Assembly (NCBI RefSeq): GCF_023746555.1 | Contig: NZ_CP098755.1 | Location: 173,501 to 237,500, forward strand | Direction of reading: 5' to 3' | From: Brevibacillus ruminantium | GTDB lineage: Bacteria; Bacillota; Bacilli; Brevibacillales; Brevibacillaceae | Length of the DNA stretch: 64,000 nucleotides | Part shown: positions 43,788-52,263 of the stretch, piece by piece | How the letters are laid out: the number at the start of each line of letters is the position of its first letter | Position numbering within the stretch: the stretch's first letter is position 1 | Position numbers and translations under genes: made by a program | Notes under the pieces: generated by a model | Databases searched by the model: none | Told to the model about the DNA's origin: nothing | What the model saw: the letters and a program-made list of their open reading frames with translations, nothing else

Positions 43788-44261
43788 TCAATTATTTTTC
43801 GCTGAATCGAATACATGATGAATGTCTAATTCAGGAGTATTTACAATTTTATAGATAAGAATTTCGGTAGTGGAATCCATGTAGAACTTTATGTATTTCG
43901 TACCGGAAAGATAGGCTGTCCCCACATCCCGATTATTTTCCTTGATATCTATGAAATATTTCTGCGAGTTTTTTTCTGCATCGATCTGAGTAGGGTCCAT
44001 GTCCATCGCATCCATTTCACTCTTTATTTTCCGAAGCTCCAATTTTGATAAATCATCTAGTATTTTTTGAATCTCCTTTTGATCGGTAAGTTGTACTCTG
44101 TCGTTCTCGCCAATTTTTGTAATGGCCAGCCCAGTTATCTTGTGCTTATCAAATAAGCCCAGTTCATCGAAAGACGACACTTTCAAACCAGGAAAGTATA
44201 TCAATTGGCTAAGCGAATAAATGATGAGGAGAGAGAATATCAGAATTTGTCCTTTTCTCAA
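43788..44261 (-). CDS. Membrane-anchored orphan, related to the protein at 23.6 kb
   Basis: A 157-residue protein with a TTG start (LRKGQILIFSLLIIYSLSQL) and one N-terminal helix. The core KEIQKILDDLSKLELRK matches the orphan at 23622-24032, and both carry a TGLAITKI/SAIVIDY-type strand before it. The two relatives flank the double Tad region on the minus strand. Function unknown. Confidence 0.65.
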   Translation of the reverse strand: MRKGQILIFSLLIIYSLSQLIYFPGLKVSSFDELGLFDKHKITGLAITKIGENDRVQLTDQKEIQKILDDLSKLELRKIKSEMDAMDMDPTQIDAEKNSQKYFIDIKENNRDVGTAYLSGTKYIKFYMDSTTEILIYKIVNTPELDIHHVFDSAKNN

Positions 44262-44569
44262 AATGCTGCACCCCTTTCTCGAAATTCCGATGATGAAAAA
44301 TACGCCGGTACCCCTGCTTAATGGGAGACGAGGGGATAAAAGGATTTGTCACATTTTTCGTCACATCTATTGGAAAACCCTCGAAGATATACCTGACTAT
44401 ACCAGCCAAAATTCAACAAAATCCCCCCATATATTTACAAACAGGAAAAACGTGGGTATTGTTGAAGAAAAAGTTTTTACAGTAGATTCCTCAGCAGATC
44501 CCACCTCATCGACCTTACCGTACACTGAAAAAGTGGATGAACATAATATTGAAAAGGAAGATGCCAAAC

Positions 44570-45032
44570 ATGAGAAACAGGAAATTTTATCGTTCTGATG
44601 ATCGTGTTTGTATTTCTATTGGGGTGTAGTAAAAAAGAATGGGTACACACTCTGCAAGGAAGTAGTGAACATTGGGAAGCCAGTATGGACATAAAGCCCG
44701 TTGATGACCCCGATGTTGAGGCTGTTTTTGTTGGAAAAATAAAGTTGAAAACCCCGGTTACATTGAAATCTGCTCAGTATGAGGCTCAAGTTCGCAATGG
44801 CAGCCCAGGTGGGGATTTGAGACATGATCTAGAAAAATTGCAAAACTTCGAAACCGTTCAGATTTTTTCTACTTATGCCCATTCTGCAACAAAGCCTACT
44901 TTTCATCAGAATATGCCAGAGAAAGAGCTTGCTTCCATGTTCAGCGACTTAACCTTTCAAATGACATGGGAAGATGAGAATGGCCAGCATGTAGAAGAAA
45001 TCCTTTTGGATACCATTATCATGGGAAAATGA
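44570..45032 (+). CDS. Unrecognised lipoprotein, signal peptide probably frameshifted
   Basis: The readable frame from ATG 44598 gives 144 residues, MIVFVFLLGCSKKEW with a lipobox Cys, but no basic start and no ribosome site. An ATG at 44570 after AAAAGGAAG reads MRNRKF and would join it if a run of four T near 44586 were three T, giving a normal signal (MRNRKFIVLMIVFVFLLGC). So the gene has either a one-base lesion or a sequencing error. The mature domain (ASMDIKPVDDPDVEAVFVGK) is polar; no family recognised. Confidence 0.6.
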
Positions 45033-45085
45033 GACGCTCCTCTAAAAACCATCCAAATAACAATCCAATATTCGACAAATTCCCC

Positions 45086-45112
45086 CCTCATCCCCCAAGA
45101 TGAGGACTTTTT
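45086..45112 (+). terminator. Terminator after the lipoprotein gene
   Basis: Stem CCTCATC / GATGAGG with ACTTTTTATG following. The remaining gap to 45308 should hold the sigma gene promoter, which I cannot place with confidence. Confidence 0.7.
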
Positions 45113-45308
45113 ATGTAAAGGAAGAGGACGAACAATCTCCTGATATTGACAGCGTTTCCATCAATCTATCGTCCGCATTTCCGTAAATATTCTGTAAACT
45201 AGAAGGAATTAACCCGTCTTTGTCGAAATACGCATAATGTAACATCAGAAGGAAGCAACTGGCGAAACCTCATCGTGGAATTTTCATTCAGAGAAGTGAG
45301 GGTTGCAT

Positions 45309-46253
45309 ATGACTGTGAGTACTTCTACTTTCCAGTCAACTCCTCGTCGCTGGCGGGAAGTTGAAAACCAGTTGGGCATTGTCGTGCCCCGTTCCCTGCG
45401 GAATGACACGTCGACTCTGCTGTTTCTGGAAGGCGTCGCTGCAACACCCATGTTGGACAAAGAGGAAGAGATGGACTGCCTGATCCGTTATCAGCGTGAT
45501 GGGGATCTGGAGGCTCGAGAGCAACTGGTGCGTGCCTATCTTCGGTATGTCGTCAGTACAGCTTTGCGCCATCTTCGAAAGGGAATGCCCTTCTTGGATC
45601 TGATCCAGGAAGGAACGATTGGACTGTTTACCGCTATCGACAAGTTTGATGTAGATCGCGGCGTGCGTCTGTACCATTACTCGCACTGGTGGATCTCGCA
45701 GGCGATTACCCGGGCGATTAATGACAAAGGGACACTGATTCGTATCCCTGTCCACATGCACGAGCAAATCAGACAGTATCAAAAGCAGGTGCTCCAGTTG
45801 GCCCATCTGCTGAGCCGTACTCCTGATCGCCAGGAGATTGCTACACTGCTCGATCTTCCGCTGGAAAAGGTGGAGGCGATTGAGTTTGCCTTGATGTTAA
45901 AAATGGAATCAATTGATGCGCAGCCGGATGATGATACGCTCTGGGCAGAGTATGAGGATGAATATCTCAGCTATGCCGAGATTGTCGACGATGGGGAGAC
46001 GTCTTTGGACGATTGGATTGAAAAGGTTGATCTCCGCTCGCAAATGCGAGCTGCCTTGGACCGACTCAGTCCGCGCGCACAGGAAATCATCGCGATGCGT
46101 TACGGTTTGTATGATGATCAGGTGTACACGCTGGAGGAGGTCGGCAAGATGTTTGGCCTGACCCGTGAGCGGATTCGCCAAATCGAAGCGACGACGATTG
46201 ATCGGCTCCGTACTCAAAAAGCCTCGCGTCTGTTGAAAGATTACCTGACCTAA
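45309..46253 (+). CDS. Sigma-70 family factor, SigA-like (group 2 type)
   Basis: A 314-residue sigma factor lacking the large N-terminal region of SigA. Region 2 is well kept (LRYVVSTALRHLRKGMPFLD, LIQEGTIGLFTAIDKFDVDR, YSHWWISQAITRAINDKG), region 3 is present (VHMHEQIRQYQKQVLQL), an acidic linker follows (DDDTLWAEYEDEYLSYAE) and region 4.2 has TLEEVGKMFGLTRERIRQIE. In region 2.4, YSHWWISQ replaces the SigA YATWWIRQ. It resembles cyanobacterial-type group 2 factors more than typical Bacillus alternative factors. Its targets are unknown; the neighbouring Tad loci are candidates. Confidence 0.88.
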   Translation: MTVSTSTFQSTPRRWREVENQLGIVVPRSLRNDTSTLLFLEGVAATPMLDKEEEMDCLIRYQRDGDLEAREQLVRAYLRYVVSTALRHLRKGMPFLDLIQEGTIGLFTAIDKFDVDRGVRLYHYSHWWISQAITRAINDKGTLIRIPVHMHEQIRQYQKQVLQLAHLLSRTPDRQEIATLLDLPLEKVEAIEFALMLKMESIDAQPDDDTLWAEYEDEYLSYAEIVDDGETSLDDWIEKVDLRSQMRAALDRLSPRAQEIIAMRYGLYDDQVYTLEEVGKMFGLTRERIRQIEATTIDRLRTQKASRLLKDYLT

Positions 46254-46384
46254 AGAAAACATCGACCGTACCTCGTACCACGAAAGCCTGAATACACATG
46301 CATGGAGGGGTGTCCCGCCAGTCTCGTTTCGAGAGTGGGATTGCCTCTGCATGCTCGATCTCATATTTTATGATAAATGCAAAG

Positions 46385-46414
46385 AAACAGTCCTCATGAT
46401 GGGGACTGTTTTTT
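46385..46414 (+). terminator. Terminator just upstream of the group II intron
   Basis: A 9-bp perfect stem AAACAGTCC / GGACTGTTT continuing into TTTTTT. The intron begins two to three bases later, the preferred landing place of class C introns. It probably ends the sigma-factor transcript. Confidence 0.85.
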
Positions 46415-46416
46415 AT

Positions 46417-48301
46417 GTGCGCCCAGCATGGTCGTTATCTATAGGGTTAAAGTCCCGAATGGCGAAGGCAGTAGTAGCCATTAGCTTAAGACAAGGGTGT
46501 CCACCGTGAGGTGGAATCTGAAGGAAGTCGGCGGCAAACCTCCGGTCTGAGGAACACGAACCTCATATGAGGCTAGCATTCGCTGGATGAGTCTGCATGT
46601 CAAGGCGAAGTCCCTACTGCCAAAGGCGAATGAGAGTAAATGAGGCAGATAGATGGAGGGGAAGATAACGCTCTTACCTGGGGAGACCTGATCGGAACGC
46701 CATGCCCACATGGTAACCTTCTTCAAGAGGAGAAGCTGAACGGTCAGGGGTCAGCAGAGGTCATAGTACCGTAGTAAGGGGCACCTGAACAGGGAAGGAC
46801 CGAACATCTAGGAAGAACGAGAAGCTAGGCGTTCATTCTTGCTGATGAAGCAGACAATCCGCAAGGACTTGCTCAGGGGAGGAAGTGGTGAATCCCACGG
46901 GGGACTCTGAGAGGGCTGAAGTAAGAATGGCACAAATAGAAAGAACGTTCACGCGAAAGGAATAGTCCAAATGATGAAGCAGCTTCTGTCACGGGAAAAC
47001 CTTCTGACAGCATTAAAGAGAGTGGAAAAGAATAAAGGAAGCCACGGTGTGGATGGTATGTCAGTAAAATCCCTACGTGAACATATCATGACCAACTGGG
47101 ACTCCATCCGCCAGCAGGTAGAGGCAGGTACCTATCAACCGCAACCAGTCCGAAGGATCGAAATCCCGAAACCGAACGGTGGCGTGCGCTTGTTAGGGAT
47201 ACCTACCGTAACAGACCGCTTTATCCAACAGGCAATCGCTCAGATTCTTACCCCGATCTTCGATCCGATGTTTTCCGAACACAGTTATGGTTTCCGACCA
47301 AATAGACGAGGACACGATGCAGTCCGAAGGGCGAAGGGATTTATGAAAGACGGGAAACGATGGGTTGTTGATTTAGACTTAGAGAAATTCTTCGATAAAG
47401 TGAACCATGACAAGTTAATGGGCCTAATCGCTAAACATGTCAAGGACAAGACACTTCTTAAGCTCATCAGAAGCTATTTAGAATCTGGCGTCATGATTAA
47501 CGGACTGGAAACAGCCAACGAGGAAGGGGTACCGCAAGGTGGCCCTCTAAGTCCGCTCTTATCCAACATTATGCTGCATGAATTGGATATGGAGCTTGAA
47601 AAACGTGGGCTTAGCTTCGTCCGTTATGCGGACGACTGCAACGTATATATTTCCTCAAAGAAGGCTGGCAAACGGGTGATGACATCCATTACCGCGTTTA
47701 TTGAAGGAAAGCTAAAACTCAAAGTCAACCAAGAGAAAAGCGCGGTAGACAGACCGTGGAAGCGTAAATTTCTTGGGTTTAGCTTTACCTATCAGTCTGA
47801 TCCAAAGGTTCGAATTGCGAAAGAAAGCATGAAGAAGGTAAAACAACGAATTCGGGAACTTACCTCAAGATCTAAAGCGCTTCCCATGGAGTATCGGATT
47901 GAACAGCTAAATCAATACCTGATTGGCTGGGCGGGATACTTCTCACTTGCAGACACACCTTCGGTATTTACCAGTCTAGACGAATGGATAAGAAGAAGGC
48001 TCCGCATGTGCCTCTGGAAACAGTGGAAGAACCCCAAAACAAAAGTAAAAAGGCTCATTACCTTGGGAGTACCCAAAGCAAAAGCCTACGAATGGGGTAA
48101 TTCACGTAAGAAATACTGGCGTATTGCATGCAGTCCTATACTTCACAGAACTTTGAATAACGCCTACTGGCAGACCGAAGGTCTGAAAAGTCTTACGGAT
48201 AGGTATTTACTTTGACGTCATACCTAGATGAACCGCCGTATACCGAACGGTACGTACGGTGGTGTGAGAGGTCGGGGGTCAGTCACCCCCTCCTACTCGA
48301 T
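46417..48301 (+). mobile_element. Group IIC intron
   Basis: The 5' end starts with GTGCGCCCAGCATGG, of the GTGCG type, right behind a terminator. About 550 bases of structured RNA precede the reverse transcriptase gene. After it, 48230-48275 forms a domain V-like hairpin (AACCGCCGTA with TACGTACGGTGGT) containing the CGC triad typical of class C, and 48276-48301 forms domain VI with a bulged A seven bases from the end (CTACTCGAT). The boundaries are accurate to a few bases. The copy looks complete. Confidence 0.88.
46971..48215 (+). CDS. ltrA: Group II intron reverse transcriptase/maturase
   Basis: A 414-residue intron-encoded protein. Reverse transcriptase blocks are complete (GVDGMSVKSLREHI, IPTVTDRFIQQAIAQIL, SYGFRPNRRGHDAV, VVDLDLEKFFDKVNHD, GVPQGGPLSPLLSNIMLHE, the active YADD in FVRYADDCNVY). 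The maturase X domain follows (YLIGWAGYFSLADTPSVF). There is no HNH endonuclease, as expected for class C. It promotes splicing and retrohoming of the intron around it. Confidence 0.95.
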   Translation: MMKQLLSRENLLTALKRVEKNKGSHGVDGMSVKSLREHIMTNWDSIRQQVEAGTYQPQPVRRIEIPKPNGGVRLLGIPTVTDRFIQQAIAQILTPIFDPMFSEHSYGFRPNRRGHDAVRRAKGFMKDGKRWVVDLDLEKFFDKVNHDKLMGLIAKHVKDKTLLKLIRSYLESGVMINGLETANEEGVPQGGPLSPLLSNIMLHELDMELEKRGLSFVRYADDCNVYISSKKAGKRVMTSITAFIEGKLKLKVNQEKSAVDRPWKRKFLGFSFTYQSDPKVRIAKESMKKVKQRIRELTSRSKALPMEYRIEQLNQYLIGWAGYFSLADTPSVFTSLDEWIRRRLRMCLWKQWKNPKTKVKRLITLGVPKAKAYEWGNSRKKYWRIACSPILHRTLNNAYWQTEGLKSLTDRYLL

Positions 48302-48343
48302 TGGCTCTTTTCGTAAAGATTGTTGCTTTTTAAACAGTCCCTT

Positions 48344-48796
48344 TTATGGAACTGCAATAAATCCTGTTTTAAGACCTTTTCGAAAGCCTGCTTCTTCATA
48401 AAATCTTAGTGTTTCTTCTTTCTTTGACCCTGTTAGAAGCATAACCTTATAACAATTCGTGTTCCAAGCTATTTCTAACGCCTTGGACAAAGCGAGTTTT
48501 CCGTAGCCATTTCTTCTGTAATCCGAATGCGTTACAACATTCTCAATCAATCCGTAGGAACGCGCATTTCTTGTTAAATTCTTGATTATGACTAATACAC
48601 AAGACGAAACAATCTTGCCGTTTACCTCGACTACAATGTAATGCATATTGGGGTCATTGTAGATTTCATCCCAGTGTGCTTTTAGAATGTTATCATGTAT
48701 CAGTTCGGGGTCTTCTTGATTTAGGTGCTTGTATAGTGACAACAGTTGATTTAATTCATCATATTGAATCTGTCTAACTACAGTAAGTTCCGCCAT
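48344..48796 (-). CDS. GNAT-family N-acetyltransferase
   Basis: A 150-residue GNAT protein. The acetyl-CoA loop is [18 protein letters not shown], followed by [20 protein letters not shown] and an EAGF ending. The ATG at 48796 ([20 protein letters not shown]) follows GTGAGG. It ends 43 bases from the intron 3' boundary, so the intron landed between it and the sigma factor. Substrate unknown. Confidence 0.85.
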   Translation of the reverse strand: MAELTVVRQIQYDELNQLLSLYKHLNQEDPELIHDNILKAHWDEIYNDPNMHYIVVEVNGKIVSSCVLVIIKNLTRNARSYGLIENVVTHSDYRRNGYGKLALSKALEIAWNTNCYKVMLLTGSKKEETLRFYEEAGFRKGLKTGFIAVP

Positions 48797-48942
48797 ATAC
48801 CTCACCCTTTGAAGCTATTTTTGTAATAATTTCCATTATAAACCTAACATGCATGTTTTGCTATTCAATTCAAAATGTCTTCACTATTGTAAAATTAGCT
48901 TTCTTCAAAGCCTCTAACAATATGACCTTCTTTTTATCCGTA

Positions 48943-49674
48943 TTATTCAACTTTTTGACATCTCCAAGAAACGGAACCAGAAGAGGTTGTTATCAATGTA
49001 CGTAGTAGCAACACCTTGAAATCGATCCATTGTTTCAGATGCTTGTGATAAGAGTTAACGTGTTGGATGTGATATACACCCTTCTTGGTATAAACTCCCT
49101 TATGGACATTGATGGTTTCGTGTTCAATGCCCTTTATTTTAGCAAACGTCTTGTAGTTGGTTGCGGAATCTGAACATAGCACAGCAGACGGGTGAATATA
49201 CTCGCCTAAAACTTGGTCAATCTCCTTTGTAGAGATTCTACCTTTCCCTGCGAATTGAGAGACGATTTGACCATTTCTATCTTGGGCAACAACGACACAA
49301 ATTTGCTCTTTGGAGATACCACGTTTTTTAGCGACACCGCCACGTTTTCTTGGGTTTCGGTGAACGATACCATTCTTACCTTTATCCGATTCAAGGAAGA
49401 AAGTTTCATCGCTTTCAATGATTCCTTTTAGTTGCCCATTTCCAAGGGAGCGAAGAGCATTTAATATCTTGTGTCTCCAGTAGAAAGCAGTTGAGATATG
49501 AATATCAAGGGCTTCTGCAATTTTGGGCAAGGTATAGCCTTCTACCATCATCTCAAAGTATTTCAACCATTTTTGAGGATAGTGAGTACCAGAAAGAGGA
49601 CTGGCAGTTGTGTCATTAAATGACTTCCCACAGTCCTTGCAGAGATAACGCTGACGAGCTTTTATTTACCGTTT
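48943..49674 (-). pseudogene. IS1595-family transposase, broken at the N-terminus
   Basis: The frame reads ARQRYLCKDCGKSFNDTTA (zinc ribbon half), YPQKWLKYFEMMVEGYTLPK, then the ISXO2-like catalytic core SLGNGQLKGIIESDETFFLE, CVVVAQDRNGQIVSQFAGKG, LCSDSATNYKTFAKIKGIEH and the late HVNSYHKHLKQWIDF. Upstream of ARQRY a one-base shift is needed to reach CPLWSKSVKRNGK-like sequence (SKSVKRNGK), where the first zinc-ribbon Cys lies out of frame. The C-terminus also drifts after residue IDFKV. It is not likely to be active. Confidence 0.75.
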
Positions 49675-49730
49675 CGCTTAACACTTTTGCTCCATAATGG
49701 ATACGAAAAGTGTCAAGGAGGACGCAGTAG

Positions 49731-49868
49731 ATGGATTGGAGACACGCTTACGAGGTCTTTTATGACCTTCCACAAAAAGACCAACATCGCTTGTTTGAAG
49801 CCATTAAAGATACTCTCTTTCCTGAGAATGCGAATCTGACAGGTATGCTGACTTCGCTAACGCATTAA
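49731..49868 (+). pseudogene. IS1595 transposase N-terminal fragment, inverted
   Basis: A 45-codon frame after CAAGGAGG reads MDWRHAYEVFYDLPQKDQHR, then LFEAIKDTLFPENANLTGML and ends TSLTH. This is the usual start of IS1595-type transposases, which continues as TSLREARF in intact copies. It faces away from the rest of the transposase. The 260 bases after it (49869-50130) hold nothing recognised. Confidence 0.68.
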
Positions 49869-50130
49869 ATGGTGAAAGTATAAGAAAAACTAAGGCTTTC
49901 GCTATTTGACTCGGCGATAAGCCAAGTTTTTCTAATTAGAAGCAGCAAGGCTAGACTACCAACAAAGGACAGTAACCAAGCCCTGAGCTATGTGTTATTT
50001 CTCCTTACCAAACAGCGAGGGTGATTGGAGTTATTTCACTTCGCTAGAACATAGGCGGGCATGAGATTCTTTTTCGCAAGCAACAAGGACCCTCTAAGCG
50101 ATCCTGTTCCGCCAGCAGCATTAGCTAGTG

Positions 50131-51618
50131 CTATTCCTTAGCTGTGGCCTCTGACATAAAAGGCAGGGGATCTACGGGTTGTCCGTCACGGTGGAGCTCA
50201 AAGTAGAGATGAGGGCCTGTGCTTCGACCCGTGCTGCCCAAAAGGCCGATGAGCTGTCCTTGAGCAACCGCGGTTCCTGAAGTAACCTCTAGTTTTTCCA
50301 AATGGGAATACACCGTCTGATAGCCCGCTTCATGCTGTATGATGATCTGATTTCCTGCTTTGCCCGAATACTCGGCCTGGATCACCGTGCCGGCAGCAGC
50401 AGCCTGAACAGGGGTGCTCGCGTTGTTGACAATGACAATGCCGTCTTGATTTCTGGCATCCCGGAAGGTAGAAGTGATCTTGCCCTCCACGGGTGGGATC
50501 AAAAGGAATGGCTCACTGGTAGCAGCGGTGCTACCTTCAACGGGATTTATCAGATGCAGCGGTTCACCGGCTGCCTTTTGCCCGCTGGTTAGCGTGACGA
50601 CTCCCAAAACAATTGCGATGATGACCCCGGAAGTCGTCCAGGAATACGCATTTTTGCGAAAAGATCGGATCATGTACATTCTCCTTTTTAATTCGTTTTT
50701 TGAGCTGGAAAACCCGGCTGTGAAGGCAGTGTTCCTTTGCTTTGCATACATTTCGAGCAGTTTGATCATGGTGTACCCATAGCTCTTTACTTCGCTTTCC
50801 TTCATATAAGTAAGAGCCAGGGCATCACAGGCAATCTCTTGATCCCGTCGCATCCGGGAAGCGGCGTACCACAGCAGCGGGTTAAACCAGTTCCAGATGA
50901 GCAGGAAGCTCATCAGGCTGTTCACTGCAATATCCCGTCTTTTCCAGTGGGACAATTCATGCAGGATCACATGCTGCAGCTCTTGTTTATCCAAAATCTC
51001 CAGCGACTTTTCCGGCAGGACGATCTGAGGCTGCCACAATCCGGTCAACATCGGGCTAGTCACGCTTCTGCTCTTGATCACGCGAATCGGCTTCGTGATG
51101 TTCATCTGGTGCTTGCATGCTGCGAGGATATCTAACACCCATTGCTCCTCTACAAGCGGTTCTTGTTTCAGCCGGGATGAAAAGCGGCGTGCCTGACAAA
51201 AGACGGTGATGAGCAGGATGAGCGCTCCGCAGAACCAAATGACAGCAAGCAGGCTCAGCAGGAGAGAGTCGGTTCCAAGCAGACTGGTACTGCTCTGCTG
51301 TAGGGTCAGATCACCTGAAAGGGGAAGTCCCGCTCTTTCTATGTAGATTGGCGGTGCAGCAACCGTCGTGTCGAATGGCATAGCTGCCCCGCTCCACGCA
51401 GGAAGCCAGTTGAACAAACTCATCGGGCTGCCGGGAGACCAGGGAATCGCCAGCTTCAGGATCAGCAGAAACCAGATCGCATCGTGCCATTTTACGGTGA
51501 GCCGTCCTCTGCCTGCCAGCTTGCAAAGCAGGATAAGCCCAACCAGTATACTTGCCTGCAGGGAATTGGTCAGCACCCAGACAAAGGAGTGTTCCAGCAG
51601 CAACCTTAGTGACTCCAT
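50131..51618 (-). CDS. BlaR1-like M56 membrane peptidase fused to a degenerate M23 domain
   Basis: A 495-residue protein. Four membrane helices surround an M56 zinc peptidase site, VILHELSHWKRRDIAVN, with the downstream CDALALTY segment, as in BlaR1/MecR1. A helix near residue 330 leads to an outside region and a C-terminal LytM/M23-like domain (residues about 375-490). That domain has lost its zinc ligands: NQDGIVIV replaces the HxxxD motif, and GPHLYFELH replaces HLHFE. So the usual penicillin-sensing domain is replaced by a likely binding-only wall sensor. It lies directly after a BlaI-type repressor. The start is ATG 51618 or GTG 51621. Confidence 0.88.
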   Translation of the reverse strand: MESLRLLLEHSFVWVLTNSLQASILVGLILLCKLAGRGRLTVKWHDAIWFLLILKLAIPWSPGSPMSLFNWLPAWSGAAMPFDTTVAAPPIYIERAGLPLSGDLTLQQSSTSLLGTDSLLLSLLAVIWFCGALILLITVFCQARRFSSRLKQEPLVEEQWVLDILAACKHQMNITKPIRVIKSRSVTSPMLTGLWQPQIVLPEKSLEILDKQELQHVILHELSHWKRRDIAVNSLMSFLLIWNWFNPLLWYAASRMRRDQEIACDALALTYMKESEVKSYGYTMIKLLEMYAKQRNTAFTAGFSSSKNELKRRMYMIRSFRKNAYSWTTSGVIIAIVLGVVTLTSGQKAAGEPLHLINPVEGSTAATSEPFLLIPPVEGKITSTFRDARNQDGIVIVNNASTPVQAAAAGTVIQAEYSGKAGNQIIIQHEAGYQTVYSHLEKLEVTSGTAVAQGQLIGLLGSTGRSTGPHLYFELHRDGQPVDPLPFMSEATAKE

Positions 51619-51624
51619 CACAAA

Positions 51625-51999
51625 TTAGTTCTCCTTTTCGGAAAGGATTTTCCTGAGCTCGTCAATCTCTTTTGAGGAGAGCTTTTCGTCCTGCAGAAAA
51701 TGCACGAGCATTGGCTTTAATGCGCCTCCGTACACGCGTTGCAAAAAAGATTCGCGCTCGGCACGCTTGCAATCTTCCTCACTCAGCACCGGGGAATAGT
51801 AATACAGGCGGTTGACCTGTGTATACTGAATAATCCCTTTTTGAACCAAACGGCTGATCAGGGTTTTGATCGTCTTGTCTTTCCACGATTTGTTGTCTCG
51901 CAGAGCCATGATGATGTCCGACGCGGTCGCAGGGGATTCTGCCCAAAGGACCTTCATGATTTCCCACTCGGCATCGGAAATACGCGGTTGTTCATCCAA
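51625..51999 (-). CDS. BlaI/MecI-family repressor
   Basis: A 124-residue winged-helix repressor. Typical blocks are ISDAEWEIMKVLWAESPATA, SWKDKTIKTLISRLVQKGII and YYYSPVLSEEDCKRAE. The TTG start at 51999 follows GGGAGG by eight bases; an extended frame upstream runs through the operator region and is rejected. It ends 3 to 6 bases before the M56 gene. Two matching palindromes upstream are its likely operators; the M56 partner would release repression by proteolysis. Confidence 0.9.
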   Translation of the reverse strand: MDEQPRISDAEWEIMKVLWAESPATASDIIMALRDNKSWKDKTIKTLISRLVQKGIIQYTQVNRLYYYSPVLSEEDCKRAERESFLQRVYGGALKPMLVHFLQDEKLSSKEIDELRKILSEKEN

Positions 52000-52017
52000 A
52001 GCATCACACCTCCCTTT

Positions 52018-52033
52018 GATTACATTTGTAATC
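52018..52033. promoter_or_regulatory. BlaI-type operator 1
   Basis: The perfect palindrome GATTACATTTGTAATC (TACA-n-TGTA core) lies just before the repressor's ribosome site. It fits the known BlaI/MecI dyad. Confidence 0.8.
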
Positions 52034-52049
52034 CGAAATTCTATCAATA

Positions 52050-52065
52050 GATTACATGTGTAATC
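52050..52065. promoter_or_regulatory. BlaI-type operator 2
   Basis: The second palindrome GATTACATGTGTAATC is centred 32 bases, three helical turns, from the first, so two repressor dimers can bind the same face. Confidence 0.8.
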
Positions 52066-52263
52066 TCGGCTTGTCAACACTTTGTTCCATTTCGTTCCAC
52101 TTGCCCACTTCGTTCACTGGAAGATAACACCTCTTTGTTCATATGTCCAAAATACATAAAGAAGCACTTCCGCTGGCTGCCAGGTTGAGGGAAGGGGCAA
52201 TACTTGTGGTAAAATGGTTGATACACACTTTTTGAGTTCAACGATGAGAAGGAGGATCGCCTC

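Larger units (their letters stand above)
48943..49868. mobile_element. Rearranged IS1595-family element
   Basis: The minus strand carries the main part of an IS1595-type transposase (48943-49674), while the plus strand carries the matching N-terminal piece (49731-49868). A short inverted repeat (ACACTTTT / AAAAGTGT, 49681-49713) sits at the junction. The simplest reading is an internal inversion that split the gene. No clean terminal inverted repeats were found. Confidence 0.65.

Noticed and set aside
44221..44598. Plus-strand frame of 125 codons
   Set aside because: Overlaps the minus-strand orphan start, lacks a ribosome site and has no hydrophobic or conserved pattern.
46481..46726. Minus-strand frame in the intron 5' part
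   Set aside because: This stretch is structured intron RNA; the frame is incidental.
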